Source: Rhizophlyctis rosea (Eukaryota > Chytridiomycota > Chytridiomycetes > Rhizophlyctidales > Rhizophlyctidaceae). Taken from it: a stretch of DNA of 64,000 bases. The notes under the pieces are model-generated. The model searched no databases and was not told where the DNA came from. It saw only the letters and a program-made list of their open reading frames with translations. Of the stretch, positions 23,360 to 37,392 are shown in pieces. Made by a program: the position numbers and the translations under genes. The stretch lies in assembly GCA_027596075.1 (NCBI GenBank), contig JADGJC010000141.1, forward strand, positions 36,100 to 100,099, in the 5' to 3' direction. Each line of letters begins with the position of its first letter. Positions within the stretch are counted from its first letter, which is position 1.

Positions 23360-26300
23360 TCCTAATGGTGCATTTCTGTCGAATATATAGAGAGAGACGG
23401 GGTTTCCATTCCTACCAAATTATTAGTATTCTTTGGGAATTACATGTATGTATGTATGTATTAACGACGACGTTTCGGATAGACCGATGAAGCGCCGCTG
23501 CACGTTTCATTCGCATCTGAAGCACTACTCTGACGATACTCATCTGCTCGGTGAGGACGCCTACTGTGGAATGATCATGACTCGGTGGGCAAAAAAATGA
23601 GGCGCGCAGATCTACCGAAATCCACTGAATCCACTTGGCAAGAGTGATACTTAAGAGCATATGCTGCGTTGTTGAAGCATGCTTGCCTCCAATGACACCA
23701 CCCGAACGCAGCGCCATGTTTGTCCTTCTCGTCAACATTTCCATTGCCATTCCTTAGCGAAACCAAAGAGATTGATGCATGGTTTTCAGGTCGCGCTCCA
23801 AGCTCGTCCTCACCACCGACGGATGCCTTTGCGTTCGTCTGCGGCGCTCTGGTCGAGTCATACAGTATTCCTTTTGCGTGGTGCGGATGGTCAAACCTTA
23901 CTGACCATGCCGAATGAGATTCCCTTGTCGCTCATACATGACGAGGCTCGGCTTTGGCTCAAATGCGAGCATGAATCGCTTCATGCGGCATGCTGAAGTC
24001 GCATGATGCGGAAGTCACACACGCTTGTAGGGGGAGATGACATACTCACCGATTGAGCGTATATGTTTTATGGAAGTGCAAGCCCGCCATTCTTGTGCTT
24101 CTTGTTGCAACATTCAAGTTGCTGACTTTTTATTAGTTTTTTCAGGGGGTATTCACCACCAGCTCGCTGGTGCGTTCACTATACTGAACCACAGCAGAGC
24201 AGTATCACAAGTGGGACTTCGTCCTGAAAGCATGCTGCAGTATGTGCCAATTCTGGTTCCTGTTTGGATGACTTGCTCAACTCATTCTTATTTTTCTGTG
24301 TTTCAGCAAACTTCTTGTCTGTAAGTTGAAGTCCATCACCGAAGTAAGGGTTGTTCGAATGCCACATCGAACATGCTTTGATAACCCTGGAGGATCGCAT
24401 GAAGAAGTGTGCTCCAGGTTTACAACTTTCTTCCTGCGTACCACCTTTTTTCTGACAAGATTTGAGACTGGCTTCTCAACGGACAGAATGAGTGTGCCCT
24501 GCCTTCCCCGGTGGCTTGAGGGCATGGCTACGCTCTTCCGAGCGGAAAAGGGTTCTAATAATCTAGGCCGACGGAGAAACACAGTTTTTTTTACAATTGA
24601 AATACACTTTTTGCTGTATCAATGAGTTGTACTCACATGTGTGCCTGGATGAGTCTTTTGATATCCCAACTAAAAAATAGCGGCTGCCCCGTCATCGCAA
24701 TGTGCTGTGCCAGTCCAGGGTCTTATGATACGTTCAAAGTCAAGCGAGCGAGAGGTGTAAAGAAGCTGGTACTTGCACACTTTCCTCATCAGCAATTCGT
24801 TGATTGTGAGCGGTCCAGTTCACTTTTTGCGTCATCCAGTGCACATCACCATACCAGTCCAAAAAAAGCAACGATAGTTCTTTTGAAACCCACACTAAGC
24901 TGGTTGTGCACCATCGCAACCATGAAGTGTGTTCAAGAGCATTGCTGTCGTGATCCTGTTCCCGTGCTTTCCTTTAAGACTCTAAACAACTGTCAAGCTT
25001 GCTAAACTTACACCCACTTCCCGCCAAATTTATCTCCACATCCCACTTTGTGAATAATGCTCAACCGAAAAAAGCTGATGCCGCTCGCTGTACAACCTAT
25101 GGCGTTGTGTTCTCTCTGGATATCTTGATCCTTTCAACCATGAACGACCTGGTCTCTGTTCAATCAGCCCCACTAGGCTGTGACAAAGTGCCGAGTTGTC
25201 CAGCCTGTAGTTTTCGCCGATATGAACTGTCTGATGCTTTGAGTAGGCATATCACTAAAGAGTAAATTTCAAGATATTTAGTCTTCACGTAGGGATTTCA
25301 TCCAAGCATGTTTCTCTTTTCCTTTTTTGCAATGGATTGTGAGATACTGTGAGGTATTTTGCGGGTCAACGAGGAGATCACAGCTTCCGAGGAGATTACA
25401 GCTTCGAGGCATCCGAGAAGACTATAGCTTTGACGATTCGCGGTGATAGCTAGTGATTGACATTGACTCATTCACCATTTTGAACATGCTCGGTCAGGCT
25501 GTAGAGGTTGAGGGCATGTCAATTCAGCCCACTGTGATCGACCCCTCCAACCACGCCCAACAACTTTTTTTAAGGTGGTCAATGTTTCACACCAACGCAA
25601 ACTTTGCTTGCCTTGAATGCGCAATTCAGCGAGAGGTCGAAATGGTCGCGACAAGTCTCCTGGATTTGAATCACAGACGGTTATCGCCATATTTACTCCT
25701 GCGCCTGATGATACTTCCACTATCAGATAGTACATCTTCCCTGACTCCCAATTGCTGCATAGATGTGTATTTCTCAATAAGCGTTGCTTTATTTTTGAGT
25801 CCTGAACATTAACAAATCAAGTGAGCTGATATGACGGTTGGTTGATGAACGAGATTGACCAGAAGTTATGCAATGACTGTCATTGGTGAGCACCTCATCC
25901 TCTTACTTCCTCTTCTGACATAAGCCACCGTGGAACTACCGTGGGGGTGACGGTACAAATATTGATGACTCTTGCAAAAAAGTAAGGGAAACAACTCCAT
26001 CTTTCTATTCCTTCCTGCCGCTTTGTCTTACACCGGCAATGGAGATGGTCTCATCTGTTCCACCAAACGGAGTTCAAGGAATCATGTACACCAACGGTCA
26101 TGCTTGGTCAAGTGGCACCATGTAGGAGAAAACATGGCAACCAGCACGCTACCACGAAGCAGAGATTTCTGCTATGTTGCAAAGTGGTGCCGCATGCAGA
26201 TATGATAGGCTTCCTTTTGACGAACTTCAACAGGATCATGGGTGGTTCCTGTTTCGCGCTCCTGTGGGTCTGAAAGTCGATGATAAACACACAAGACTTC

Positions 26301-27567
26301 CCCGCGTATCATGTCTTGGCGGCACCAGGTCGAACAAGGTGAGTTGATGTCAATGTAACCCACAATTCCGGCTGTTGATGACATTTGTGATTCCATATCA
26401 CGCTCGAGAGAGACTCCCATCTCATGCTCAGTAGACATGTTGTCCTGATGAGTTATTGTGTACCCACAGAGGAAACGATCGGTGTCATCCCATTGAGAAT
26501 CTTTAGAATGCTTGGCATACCTGAATTTGTCGTCTGGTTTGCACATTCCAACCCCGCGCATTACTGGTACGCATGATTAGCTACGGGCGACTTTGTAATA
26601 TCTTCCCTCCCGGTCTCCCGATTGACGGCTCCAATACTAAAAGAAGAGCACGCCGCTCATAGCGAAATATATCTCACCGTATATTGTCTCCTGCCTGCAA
26701 CAGCAGACAACGTTCATGCCACATTATTTTTCTTTGTCAGATCGAGCATTTGGACATCAAGCTTTGCCGAGCTTAGTGTATTGAAAATTTGCGAATCATG
26801 AACAATTTAAATGCCATTGAATTTCTGTCAGGATTGCGTTCAGGTTGTATGGACAAGTCTGTATCAGGTCAACCTACCCGTCTTGATGCATTCGCAACGA
26901 CACGTTCTTTTTTTTGGATTTTTGCGTGTTTTCCCGAGAACGTATCAAGGAGAATGCAAGATCGCGAATCGCCGGAGTAACGCGCAAGCATTGCCGCTTG
27001 ACGAATCGACACAAGTGAGTGTTTCCTCCATGATGTACTGATGAAAAACGAAAGGCAACCTTCAAACGTGAGAGAGATGACGGGTTTGTCACCACTTCCT
27101 TCTGTTGCTGCCCGAGGTTCACTGCAAATACTTCTTTACACATCATTCATTGACATGCCAAAGACAATTTCGGATGCTTCAGCGGCGCAAGGGACACAGC
27201 GAGCACGTTCACTTCATCTCTTATCAAGATTTGCATTGCCAATGCGCTCTTTCCAAGACAGCTATTACATTTGGTGGACACACACTCCGTACATCCTATT
27301 TCTGCAAGAAATGTTCGTTCCTGAGATGAAAAAGAAGTTTTTACGGAAACATATTTTATGCCACTTGCCACGACTTTGGTTTCAAGTTGCAGACACCACC
27401 ATTCCGCGTCCTCTTTGTCTATTTAGGAGTGGAAAGCAAACCGATCAAACAGTATCAAAATGTTAGATATCACAAAACAACATACAGAAGATAGGTACGA
27501 CAAACTCAAAACTGCTCAAGTCTCTGCAATCATCAAAAAAAGTACTATTTGACCGACTGTTGACTCT
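23360..27567. other. Gene-poor stretch
   Basis: Six-frame reading shows only short frames with no recognisable domain, no codon bias like the real genes and no paired splice sites supporting an exon chain. It includes a short (ATGT)n run at 23444-23461 and a small minisatellite at 25371-25440. Ancient, decayed repeats are likely but I could not identify any transposon protein. Confidence 0.5.
25371..25440. repeat. Imperfect short tandem repeat, about 3 units
   Basis: Units resemble GAGGAGATTACAGCTTC: GAGGAGATCACAGCTTCC, GAGGAGATTACAGCTTC, then the diverged GAGAAGACTATAGCTTTG after a short spacer. It is non-coding in context. Confidence 0.65.
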
Positions 27568-28675
27568 TCACGGCCCAGGAGGACGGGGAGATGAAGTGCG
27601 ACTGGGTGGGTTTTTGCGCTCTGCGGAGGAAGTATGTTAATCAAGCAGCCTTAGATCGTTCAACATCCATACATCGTCATGCGCGCAAAGAATTGAACCT
27701 CTCGGCACTTACCCAACGGCTCCTCATCTCCCAACAACGGGTCGAAATCATCCCCAGGCAAACTACTATACTTCTGTCCAACCCCGGCACCCACACCCGC
27801 CGTGGCCGTCTTGACACCACCACCATCCTTCCTCAACGCCGAAAGTCTCTCCGTCAAATTCAAACCACCAGCGCCCCGATTAGCGGACGGACTCGCCGGC
27901 CCAGCAGAAGAAGAGGTAGCAGTTGCATCAGGGTTTTGGAATGTTTTGTTGTATAATTCAGTGATCTTCTTTTTGGCGTTTTCGCCGAATTGAGTGGCGG
28001 ATGTGATGATTTTGTCGACGGCGTCCGGTTCGGTGTTTGTGCGGTCGGCGTTGGAGTAGTATTGGCCGCGTGCGGCGTTTTCTTCTTGTTCTGTGAGGAG
28101 GGGTGGAATGGTTGGTTTGATGTTGTCCTATCGGTCAATGCTCAGCATATTTTCATCAACACATACCCGCTAGCTGACGCGCGAAAGCTTCGTCCTCTTC
28201 TTGCTGCGCCAAAGCGCGCGCGAAAGCTTCGTCCGCGGATGTGTCCTATGCATATATGTCAGCCAATAATTCAAGTACACATGCTACTCCTTACACAACC
28301 AAAGCTGCGGCAGTTTGAAAGACATACCTGCCCGGCAGCACCAGCAGTAGCAGTAGCCGGCTGTCTCGGTGGCGCGTCACGCTCGGTTTGTGGTTGGGTT
28401 GTCGTTGGCGCAGCGGTAGGAGAGGTCATGTCGAGGAGGGCGTTGATAGTTTGTTCCACATTGTTGCCGTTCGCGGCGAAAACGGCTTCACAGACCTATC
28501 CCACAGGCAAAGTGAGCAACGTTATCAACTTCGGTGTTATGGCTCATGTATGGCTAATGAAAGCTCTCATACCTCCGGGTCAGCGTCTGGGAACATGGCA
28601 CGAATTTGCTGCAAAAGACCGTATGGTCAGGAAAAGGGAGTGAAGTTGGGAGGTGGTCAACAGTGATACTTGCAT
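27568..28675 (-). CDS. CUE-domain ubiquitin-binding protein (Cue5/Don1-like)
   Basis: Exons are about 28670-28675 (ATGCAA), 28573-28608, 28328-28495, 28167-28245, 27713-28127 and 27568-27620, giving about 250 aa. The N-terminus spliced over three exons is a full CUE domain: MQQIRAMFPDADPE, then VCEAVFAANGNNVEQTINAL and LDM, with the MFP and LL signatures that contact ubiquitin. Next is a Thr/Pro-rich linker and a doubled acidic/Ala motif (DEAFARALAQQ, DEAFARQLA). A helical segment follows (AVDKIITSATQFGENAKKKI), then a low-complexity tail ending in SPRPPGP. By family it would link ubiquitinated cargo to autophagy or endosomal sorting. One problem remains: the fourth exon ends in phase 1 (GCGG before GTATGT), while the fifth must start in phase 0. 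One base too many in the GGG run would explain this. Confidence 0.75.
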
Positions 28676-31600
28676 CCATCTTGAGCAATAATCCGCCTTT
28701 TGAAAGAGGTGACGGAGTTTCACACGACTGGCAGGGGAGGCAAGGTGAGTTTTTATGAGGGTGCGCGGTTTGTGTCAATGTTGTCGCGAGTAGACATGCA
28801 GATGGGTGATGGAGGAGAAGGAAGGAGGGACAGGATAATGCGCGACGTCGTGATGATGGGCTTGGCGGTGGCGCATGTATGTTCACGTGGAGGTGGCCCT
28901 GGTAATCCGGGTGGCGGGAAGGGAGCACATCAACCATCATAATCTCTGCATCACTTTCTTACATTCTTTGCCTCATCGCCATCAGATTCTGTATACGAGG
29001 CTGATGGCAGGGAAGTGCAACTTCAAGGCTCGCTGGAGCCAGGGACTATCTCAGGTTCATGTGGAACTGGCTGCGTGGTTAAAATCGTGAAGTGCTGGTG
29101 TGATGCATGCCATACCACTACTAAGTCTGCCAGCTTTCCGCCCAACGCATTTTTTATCTTTTCTATGGAATGACCCTTTGATAGATTGACTATCATACCG
29201 GAAATGCTTCTTTCCGCGCTGAATTGGCCTTTGGTGGATGAGAATTCCAGATTACTCCATGACCTTATTTGTACCATGGGAATCTCCAATTGCTTGTGTA
29301 AAGCTTCGGTGCGACCCTTCAAAGCCACAGAAGCAAACCTTCTGACAGTATGATATATTGCTTTTGGGGCAGCAGTTGGACTCTTCTTTAGGTTATGCCT
29401 TGGGTTTCCATGCGCTCTCATCTCGTCACCAAGAATACCGGTCATTTCCGAGGCTGACGTGAAGCTCGCCTCAGAGCTGGTGGTTAACCAAATGATGTTG
29501 TGTGAATTGCATGTTTGCCCAATTCATAGGACTCGCACTATCCGAACAAGTCAATGATCATTGAAGGTGTTGAGAGTCAACAAGCCCACCCCTTCATATG
29601 TTTCAACAATTTTTTACGGTGATCACTATGATTATCAATAGGGAGATTCTCTTTGTATTGGCCTTGCCTCCACACGCATACAATATACGCGGATCGCTGT
29701 GGTTCATGGGCATTGAAGGCGGCGGCGCCAGGTCATTCGGTGCGATTTGAACTTGTTGCACTATATCTTTTTCCGCTCGGGTGATATCTTAGATGTCGAT
29801 CTTGAGAAATGAGATTATGTAAACCTCTAAGAATTTTCGAAGTCCAGGCCATTTACTCCATTTAAGTGTCGCACTGAAGGGCACTGGGAATTTGTAGAAA
29901 ACGATCATGCTATTGAGGTACTGGTACTACAGGGCAGTCCAGCCGGAGAGAATTCCATTGAGGCGACTATCGTTCAGGGGGGTAATACGAGCACGGATGA
30001 TTGTGAATCGTGAAAGGGCAAATTTCTTTTCCCCCTTCATTCCCATCGAGGGCCGAACGTCATTATCCGCGCATCTGTCATGGGTGTATGGCTTCAGCGC
30101 CATGCTCTGTTGCAGCATAATTTCAAGTTGCATGTGTCTATCAAAACTCTCCGGGAAAGGCGCAACAGCAGTCCGCAAGTGTCCCCACCGACAGCACCAA
30201 TCGCATCAAAAAGAATTCGACACTCGACAGTTGCTGTGCATTCGTCGTGGAACTACTCAAAACATGATACTAAGAGTGCATTTTGGACGTCAAGAGCCAC
30301 ACGGTGAGAGGCACTGATGTCTATCTTTAACAAACCACAGGTTGGTGCCAACAAAAAGTCTTTTCCGCTCCTTTCCTTCACTCCTGTTAACTCCGTCGAT
30401 GGAGGCGCTTAACTGGTGGTGATCTCGTACAACTAAAATGTAGCGTTCACCACGTCTATGGGAAATGCAAGTTGTTGACATATAATGTCCCAATAATGCT
30501 CGACACAAGGGCAGCCTCCAAATCATTATCGGCAACCGCATGGAAAGAGGCTTTTGCCTACGATGGATGGCCGCAAGTGGCAATTGCCATTAGCAATGAT
30601 TGGTCTTAAATCCCATCCCAGGGTACGAAAAACAAATAACAACCTCCCTTGACGTATTTCTCCAGGCGATTGACAGCGACCGATTCTCGAACTCTTCAAT
30701 TGCGCTTACTATCACTTCTCCCGGTCCATTCCATGTGATCACCTCTGCATCTTCAAATAGCAGGAACGGTGATCATTGCAGATCTGAGCTGTACTTCGAA
30801 CTCCCTTTATTCGAACCGGTCGCGGAAAAAGTTACCAGTGGACAACCACCAGCACGCATCCAAATACGTCGCAGATGTGTAGGTTAGGAATGAGCTTTGC
30901 ATGAATTGTATGTGTGGGATGCACGCGAACATGGTGCATTGTGCGACGACAACATTTCGGACATGCCACTCGTCCATCTACTCGGACTTGCTGGCCATCC
31001 CTTGCAAGCTCTCGCAAAGTATCGGTGTGCGCTGGGATGTATCCATGATTATTTGAAGAGAAATTGCACTGTCGTTGGGTACCCTTCTGAGTGTTTCAAA
31101 GCTCCAAGCATGGTACTTCTATTGTCGGTCGTCGTTGATTCCTTTTCGTATCATTCGCTTTCAACCCTTTGCGTTGGTTGGCACACATTTTGCGAATTCC
31201 TCGTGAAGTTTGTGAACCCAAATGGCTTGATGAATCCAGCGCAAAACCACTTCAACTTTTTGAAGTCGGCACCTGCATTATGCCGATTGCCTGCACCTGT
31301 TCGCGCAACCTGAAACGCAAAAGGTCATTCATTCCATGCAAGGCTTTTCTTGTCGCTCACCGTAAAATGGACGATCACTTGTTGTCAAACATGGCGAGTA
31401 TGTGTTCGTACGCTTGAAGTGGAGCGCGTATGACCAACTCTCATATGCATTGGTATGGTCTTCTTTTCATCCGCATTGTTAGAGCGAGATGCAAGACTCC
31501 CAAAGGGAGGTGATGGCTTGAAAAAGAACGGATGTCTTGAAAGACGTACCTGCAAAGAGATAATTCTCCGCTCTTGTCGCGGCAGTCATTAAAAGCTATC

Positions 31601-34600
31601 AAGTACCAACCAAATATCCGTTTTGGGACAAGGGCTCGGCAATAGGTTTCATAGTCAACCCCCTACATGCCACTATTTGGGCACTTTTATGCTGCAGGAC
31701 CAACCACTGGATATATAGTTCACTGGTTCAGCAGAGGGCAATCATGTCAAAAAGAAAGTGAGGGATTATTGCACCGCCATATGTTCCATGATGGGTTGGC
31801 ATACGCCCTGGAGTGTTTGAGGGAGCCCACTTCAGATGAAGTACTGGCTGATACCAGATGGGCATTTGCGTAATAGTCGGCATTGGAAGTACATACAAGA
31901 CGGCGCATCCTTTGCATATGACGAGACGAAGCACGCACTTTATTGCCGCATCTGAACGCATGCTGGAACTTCATGGACTATTAAGGCGGTTGGTCCAATT
32001 GGAACTAATGTTCCATCGAGGCGGAATGTTACACATAGTTGGCAAAAATCATGGTTGTCATGGATGTACCAACAAATGGTTTGACAGTCGTAAAACGCCA
32101 GCTACACATCTTTTTTTGATTGCGGTCATTTTGCGAGCACGTCCACATCTCCTATAGCGCCGTGGCTTGGCACGCGCGTACGATAGTATGGTTCAATTTG
32201 GATGCGCGCCTACCAATCTGGAGTGTGCTAACTCAGAAAGAGGCGGATGAAGAAAAGAAATGATTCGCCATGATAGGAGAGGAATCATTGTCAACGAGGC
32301 TCGCGAGAACCAGGATGCAAGCAGAATGCACTACCGTTGGCGATAGCTTACTCTTACTTTCTTTGATTGGCTCACTGGAGCGGCGTGCGCTCGGATAAGT
32401 TCATAATTCGATCGCTTTGGGCTGCAGGTGGAGGGGCAGTCATGAAGGGTCCGCAACTGATGGCCCCAAATGATAAATTGGCTCCTGAACGTTTACACTT
32501 CGCTGTAGACCTGCATCCCCGCCCCACCAGCCATAAACATCTCAGAGACCACTAGCTATGGCCCAAACACGTGAAAAAGAATATCACCGATACGGTCCCT
32601 ATAGTTGGGTGTTTCCCGTTGGACAAGAATTTATCTCGAAATTGTGCGCCTCAATGAGTATGCAGAACGATTTGTCAAAAAATAGCAGGGGAAATCCTTT
32701 AGCAAGCCTATATGGCCTAGTTACTATTTATTGTTTCACTTCAAAAACGTGAGGGCCGACGAGGTCATCCGGGGATGAATCACGTGTCATCTGTGATGAC
32801 ATTTCATTAGGATGATAAAAACGATACCCCTGGGGCCTATACATTGAGATCTGGGCCTGTTGATGTCCAGATTGATCTTTCCACTGCCAGTGCAGTCAGA
32901 GTCTGAAACTTTTCAGACCTCGCAGCTCATTTAGTGATGCAGATCATCATGTTGTATGGCATGCTTGATAACATGAACATCAGCGTAATGAATGCATGGC
33001 TTCTTTTTGTGCGAACCATCCCTTACCACAACGTTGACTAAAAAGAATTGTCGCCGTCTACAGCAGTATAATTGGATTTGTCCATGTCAAGTCCAACCTT
33101 CAATAAGCTGCGCGGCTCTCGCGCAGCATAGTCACTGCTCATTGACATTCAGACGCCCCAAGCTTCTCAGCTTCAAGCCCTTGACGCTAGTCACAGTACT
33201 TTCTGGGAGATTTCTAGAGCTACTTGTCGAATGTGGCAATTTGGGAACAAAGCATTGATCGACGCTCATTCTTTGTGGGTTCCGATGCTCTTGGTGAAGA
33301 CACGATAAGCCAGACAACCATTGGATAGGTGTGGCATACAAAGGCTGCAAATTCTGATTACGCCATAGGTCTCCCGCCTACTCCGCCTCTTTTTTGTCTG
33401 TTATCGCTTACATCATGCAAATCAGAATATAAAGGAGCTTGCCTCGTGAAGAGTTAGATCAAAGTACATCTTGATCCATCCTGTTCATCAGACAAAAGAG
33501 TCAATCGAAAAAAAATTGATCAGTGACCCACACAAAACCACGGAATGTCGCTGAGCCGGGCGTGGCACGTATCATTCAACAAGCACCATGATATGGAATA
33601 TCAACTTGCACATTCTGGGCTTGCATTGGCATACTCCTCCTGGCAAGGAGCCATCAACTTGTTGAATACATGACAGGTACCACAGGCAACCTTGGTCAAT
33701 GCCAGCATCACAAATTTGTCCACTAGGTCGGAGACTGCCCCACCCGTGTCCATTTCGAACGCACCACCGACGTTCCCCACTAACTACATCAACACGCTCA
33801 TGGGCAACTGGCAGGACGGACGTCCGGCTGTGGGAAACAGGGGCCAGGGGTCGAACCCTCCACCTCCGGAAGGGGTAATTAATGATGACGCCATCACCAA
33901 CCATGCAACTAAACCTTGTTGTGAGTGTACGAAAATTGCTCGCAGGCAAAGATAAACTTGTGAGTGGACGTCTGGAGGGCGCAGGAGGGGCAGGTCATGC
34001 TGTGGATGCTCACAGATGGACGCTCTGAGCACAAGCGCGTTTCGGGAGTGGATTCGCTGCAGTAGGCGTTGAGGCACTCCTATTTCAATGCTGTTCGACC
34101 AATTCAGTCCTCGGATCCATTGCCGTGCTTTTTTCAACAACCGAGCGGAGTAGTTTGGGGACATTCCCATTTCTTGAAATGCATTGAAAAGACAAAGTGG
34201 CACCAAACACTGCCCACATAAAGGGAACATCGGTGCAGGGCAATCACGCCTCAGGGGGTGCGTGACCGACTGAGTAGACAGAGAAATGTGTATGTCCAAA
34301 TACGATGTATGTGCACCACATAATCGAAGCTGAGAATGACCAAAAAAGAAAAAACTTGACCAATACACTATTTAGTCTCACCTATACATCCGCTCGAAAT
34401 GATATGGGCTTTGACAATGTCGTGATTTGTTTAGCGGCAGACCGCATGGATTGCATTCTTTGTATACACGTATTGGAGCTACTTTGAGAACGTGACTGAA
34501 CGGCTTCATTGCAATTGTGCAATTGGAAGCTGGGCAACGCCGGACTGCATGATATCTACGTCGGCCCCATTTCACATTTGCAGAACGCACAAGTACAGAC

Positions 34601-35812
34601 AGCCTGGTGAGATTAGCATGCAGGTGTCCGGCGCAGGATCTAATTCCAGATACTGGTATCATGTTTCTTTTTCGCGCACTAAACTGTCAAGTCTATTGCG
34701 ATTGACAAAGACAAACGAACGAGGACGTCGGCGTAGGGCCCGCAACCGTTGGTGAAAGGACGATTGCAAAACTGGGTTGCATGCCGCAGTGCAATCCGGA
34801 GCTTGGGGAGTATGCCACCAAGTAGCAGTTACCAATCCAAATGCGCTACAACTGTTGATTCATGAGTTGGTCTGGCCGGGTCTGGGCAGTCCTTGAGCTC
34901 CATATTCTCAAATCATCCGTTGCTCCACGAATGACTTTGACATATGCAAATCACTCGCATATGCGATGTTTTCTTTGAACCCTTTTCTTGATATAATTGG
35001 AGTCATAGTGCAGATGTATATATATATATAACAAAAAAGGGAAACCGAACGTTTCTCCACATGCCGAGGTGCGATCGAGGCATTTCGAGGCATTCGACGA
35101 GGGAGCGTTGTCAATATTCGGTTGTTACCGCCACAGAAAGTCAAAATGAGACGGAGCGCGGAAATTTGATGGTGAACGCCCTCATTATTCCTGCCATGTG
35201 TTCTAAATTCTCAGATGTCCAGACGGATTGTCCTGATGCCTACATTGGACTCGTCAAGTGCACTCGGTGCTGATGCATCCTTTTTGTACAGGTCAACCGA
35301 TCAGATTAAACGAAAACGGGCAGTGGCGGGCAACCGCGATGCGGCAGCAATCATAGTCGAATGAGGATGACTTGATCCAACCGCTGCATCACCGCCCCGC
35401 CAACGTGATGATCAATCTTTCTGTGCTCAAGTTTCCTTTTAACGTTGATTGTGGAAGCATTTTCGGATTCCCATTTTTCAGTTGCCACCAGACCGGACAC
35501 GACAAACATTCCTGCAATGTTTTGCAATCTTGCGATCAGCATTCCTTGGATGCTGTCCAGACCAACTAGTTCAACAGAAGACCCGTTCGAGTTGACGATT
35601 CTCACTCAAATGAAAAAGGAAAAGCAGGCCGCAAACCAGACAACTGACTTCAGCATTCGAAACACAAGAGCAGGTTATTTCAATGGTTCACGTTTTTGCG
35701 ATAAACATCGCAGCAGGTATTCATATTAGCTATGGGGTGTACTACAAATAACACACAAGAACAAACTGCAAGTCCATATAATACAACAAAACAGCACTCT
35801 ATGCCCAATCAT
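28676..35812. other. Gene-poor stretch of about 7 kb
   Basis: No open frame here carries a recognisable domain. A proline-rich frame at 33692-33955 with a GTGAGT-like donor and a (TA)n run at about 35016-35030 are the only structured items noticed. Composition is mid-range and even, without the strong strand blocks seen in genes, which supports its non-coding nature. Confidence 0.5.
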
Positions 35813-37392
35813 CTAAGCCTTAATAACCTGTCCATCCTCTCCATTCCTCAAGTTCTGCTTACTCCACACATACACCCCCTTGATCCCCATAGCAGCCGAC
35901 GCAGCCGCACTAACCAACACAACACCCGCCATAACCCGGAAACCCATATACGGCTCATCCACGAACTTCTTGAAGACGATGTTGAACACGAACCCACCGA
36001 GCGTCCCACCGGCACCGACGAGTCCAGAAGCTGCACCCATACCACCTTCCGCGACGTAAGGGACGATACCGAAGGTCGAACCACACGCGGCTTGGCAGAA
36101 GTAGGAGAAGAAGACCATGGCGACGATCGCGGGGCCGAGAACGTTTGCGTAGGAGAATCCGAGGAGACAGATACCGTTCATGGCGAGAAGGAAGGTTTGG
36201 ATCGCGATACGGCCTTTGATGCCCCACCTCTTCTGGAAGACATCCGACAAAAGCCCACCACTAGCACGCGAAAAGATGTTCATCAACCCGAAGATTGAGC
36301 CGATGTTGCCTGCCATGGTTTGGTCGAGTTGGCCTTGGAAGTGTTTTTGGAGGTAAGAGCCGATCTGGGAGTCGACGGAGAGTTCGACGCCGAAGGAGCA
36401 GGCGTATTGGAGCATGAGGATTAGGATTGTGGGTGTTGCGAGGGATTTGGCCATGGATCGGAGTTTTTCCTTGCCGGTCATTGGAGCAGGCTCGGCGGCA
36501 GAAACGGTAGAGACTTCGTGCAAGGTCGCGGAGGAGTCCATCTTCTTTTCCTTAAAGCTGGTAGTACCGTCGGGGTTAACGACGACTTCCTCATCGAAGG
36601 AGGCGGAGTCGGTGGTGTTGACGGGGGAGGCGACGGGGAGGGTTGCTGGGGGCTTGTCGGTTCCGAAGAAGAAGATGAGGGTTGCGACGAGGAGACAGAT
36701 GCAGGTTGGGACGATGAGAGCGAGACGCCAGGCGTCGTGGGCGGAGTGGCCGGCATTGCGGATGCCGTTGTAGACGTGGGGCATGATGAGGAAGGTTGCG
36801 CCGCCTCCCATGTTTCCCCAACCGCCGACGACGGCATTGGCGGTGCCGACGACGCGCTTGGCGAAGAAGGCTGTTGTCCAGTCTGTGATTGGGGAACGAA
36901 CAGTCAGTACGAGTGTTCATATGGACTTTGCATTGATTGCGAACAGAAGACAGGCGTGGGGAACGCAAAATACTCACATTGGCAAGGAACAAACGTCGCA
37001 CCCAACAACCCCACAAACGTCCTAACAGCCAACAACCCATCCAAATTATGCACCAAACCCGTCAACGCCAACGGAATCGCACCACACACCAACACCGTCA
37101 CGAATGCCTTACGGGGACCAATAGTGTCCGTAACGAAACCGATGAACAGACGGAAGAAAATGGTCGAACCAACGTTGGCGATATCGGAACTCGCGACATC
37201 ACTGTCTTTGATGCCCAAGTCTGGTGCGATGGTGGATTTGAGGAGCGGGTTGAGTGCGAACCAGGAGGTGAAGGCGGAGAAGAAGCCGAGCCAGGAGAGG
37301 TGGAAGGCTCGCATGTGAGGGGTGGAGAGGTCGAAGAGACGGATGGAGGTGGCCTTGCCGGTGCCGTCGATTGGGAGGGTTTTCTTGGCCAT
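35813..37392 (-). CDS. nrtA: High-affinity nitrate/nitrite transporter (MFS, NNP family)
   Basis: Two exons, 36978-37392 and 35813-36882, are joined by a 95-nt intron (GTGAGT to CACAG) and give 494 aa. The protein has the 12-helix major facilitator layout with the loop 2-3 motif FFRLFIGFVTDTIGPRKAF. It also has both nitrate-signature glycine motifs: VVGGWGNMGGG in helix 5 and ASGLVGAGGTLGG in helix 11. The intron falls within PCQYWT, a conserved position. A central hydrophilic loop of about 75 residues (acidic/Thr/Ser, with SFKEKKMDSS) separates helices 6 and 7, as in fungal CrnA/NrtA. It should import nitrate by proton symport at the plasma membrane. No nitrate or nitrite reductase lies in this window. 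It shares a 581-base divergent upstream region with the small gene at 37974. Confidence 0.93.

Noticed and set aside
28670..28727. A longer first exon of the CUE gene (reading VKLRHLFQKADYCSRW)
   Set aside because: No upstream start with a valid donor could be found, whereas the ATG six bases before the intron gives a complete CUE domain.
33830..33890. A TTCGA-containing word on the minus strand resembling a tRNA B box
   Set aside because: The T stem does not pair well, and no D arm, anticodon arm or acceptor stem can be built at the right distance.
33692..33955. Pro-rich open frame followed by a GTGAGT-like donor
   Set aside because: An upstream in-frame TGA, a non-ATG start and no partner exon; too weak for a gene call.
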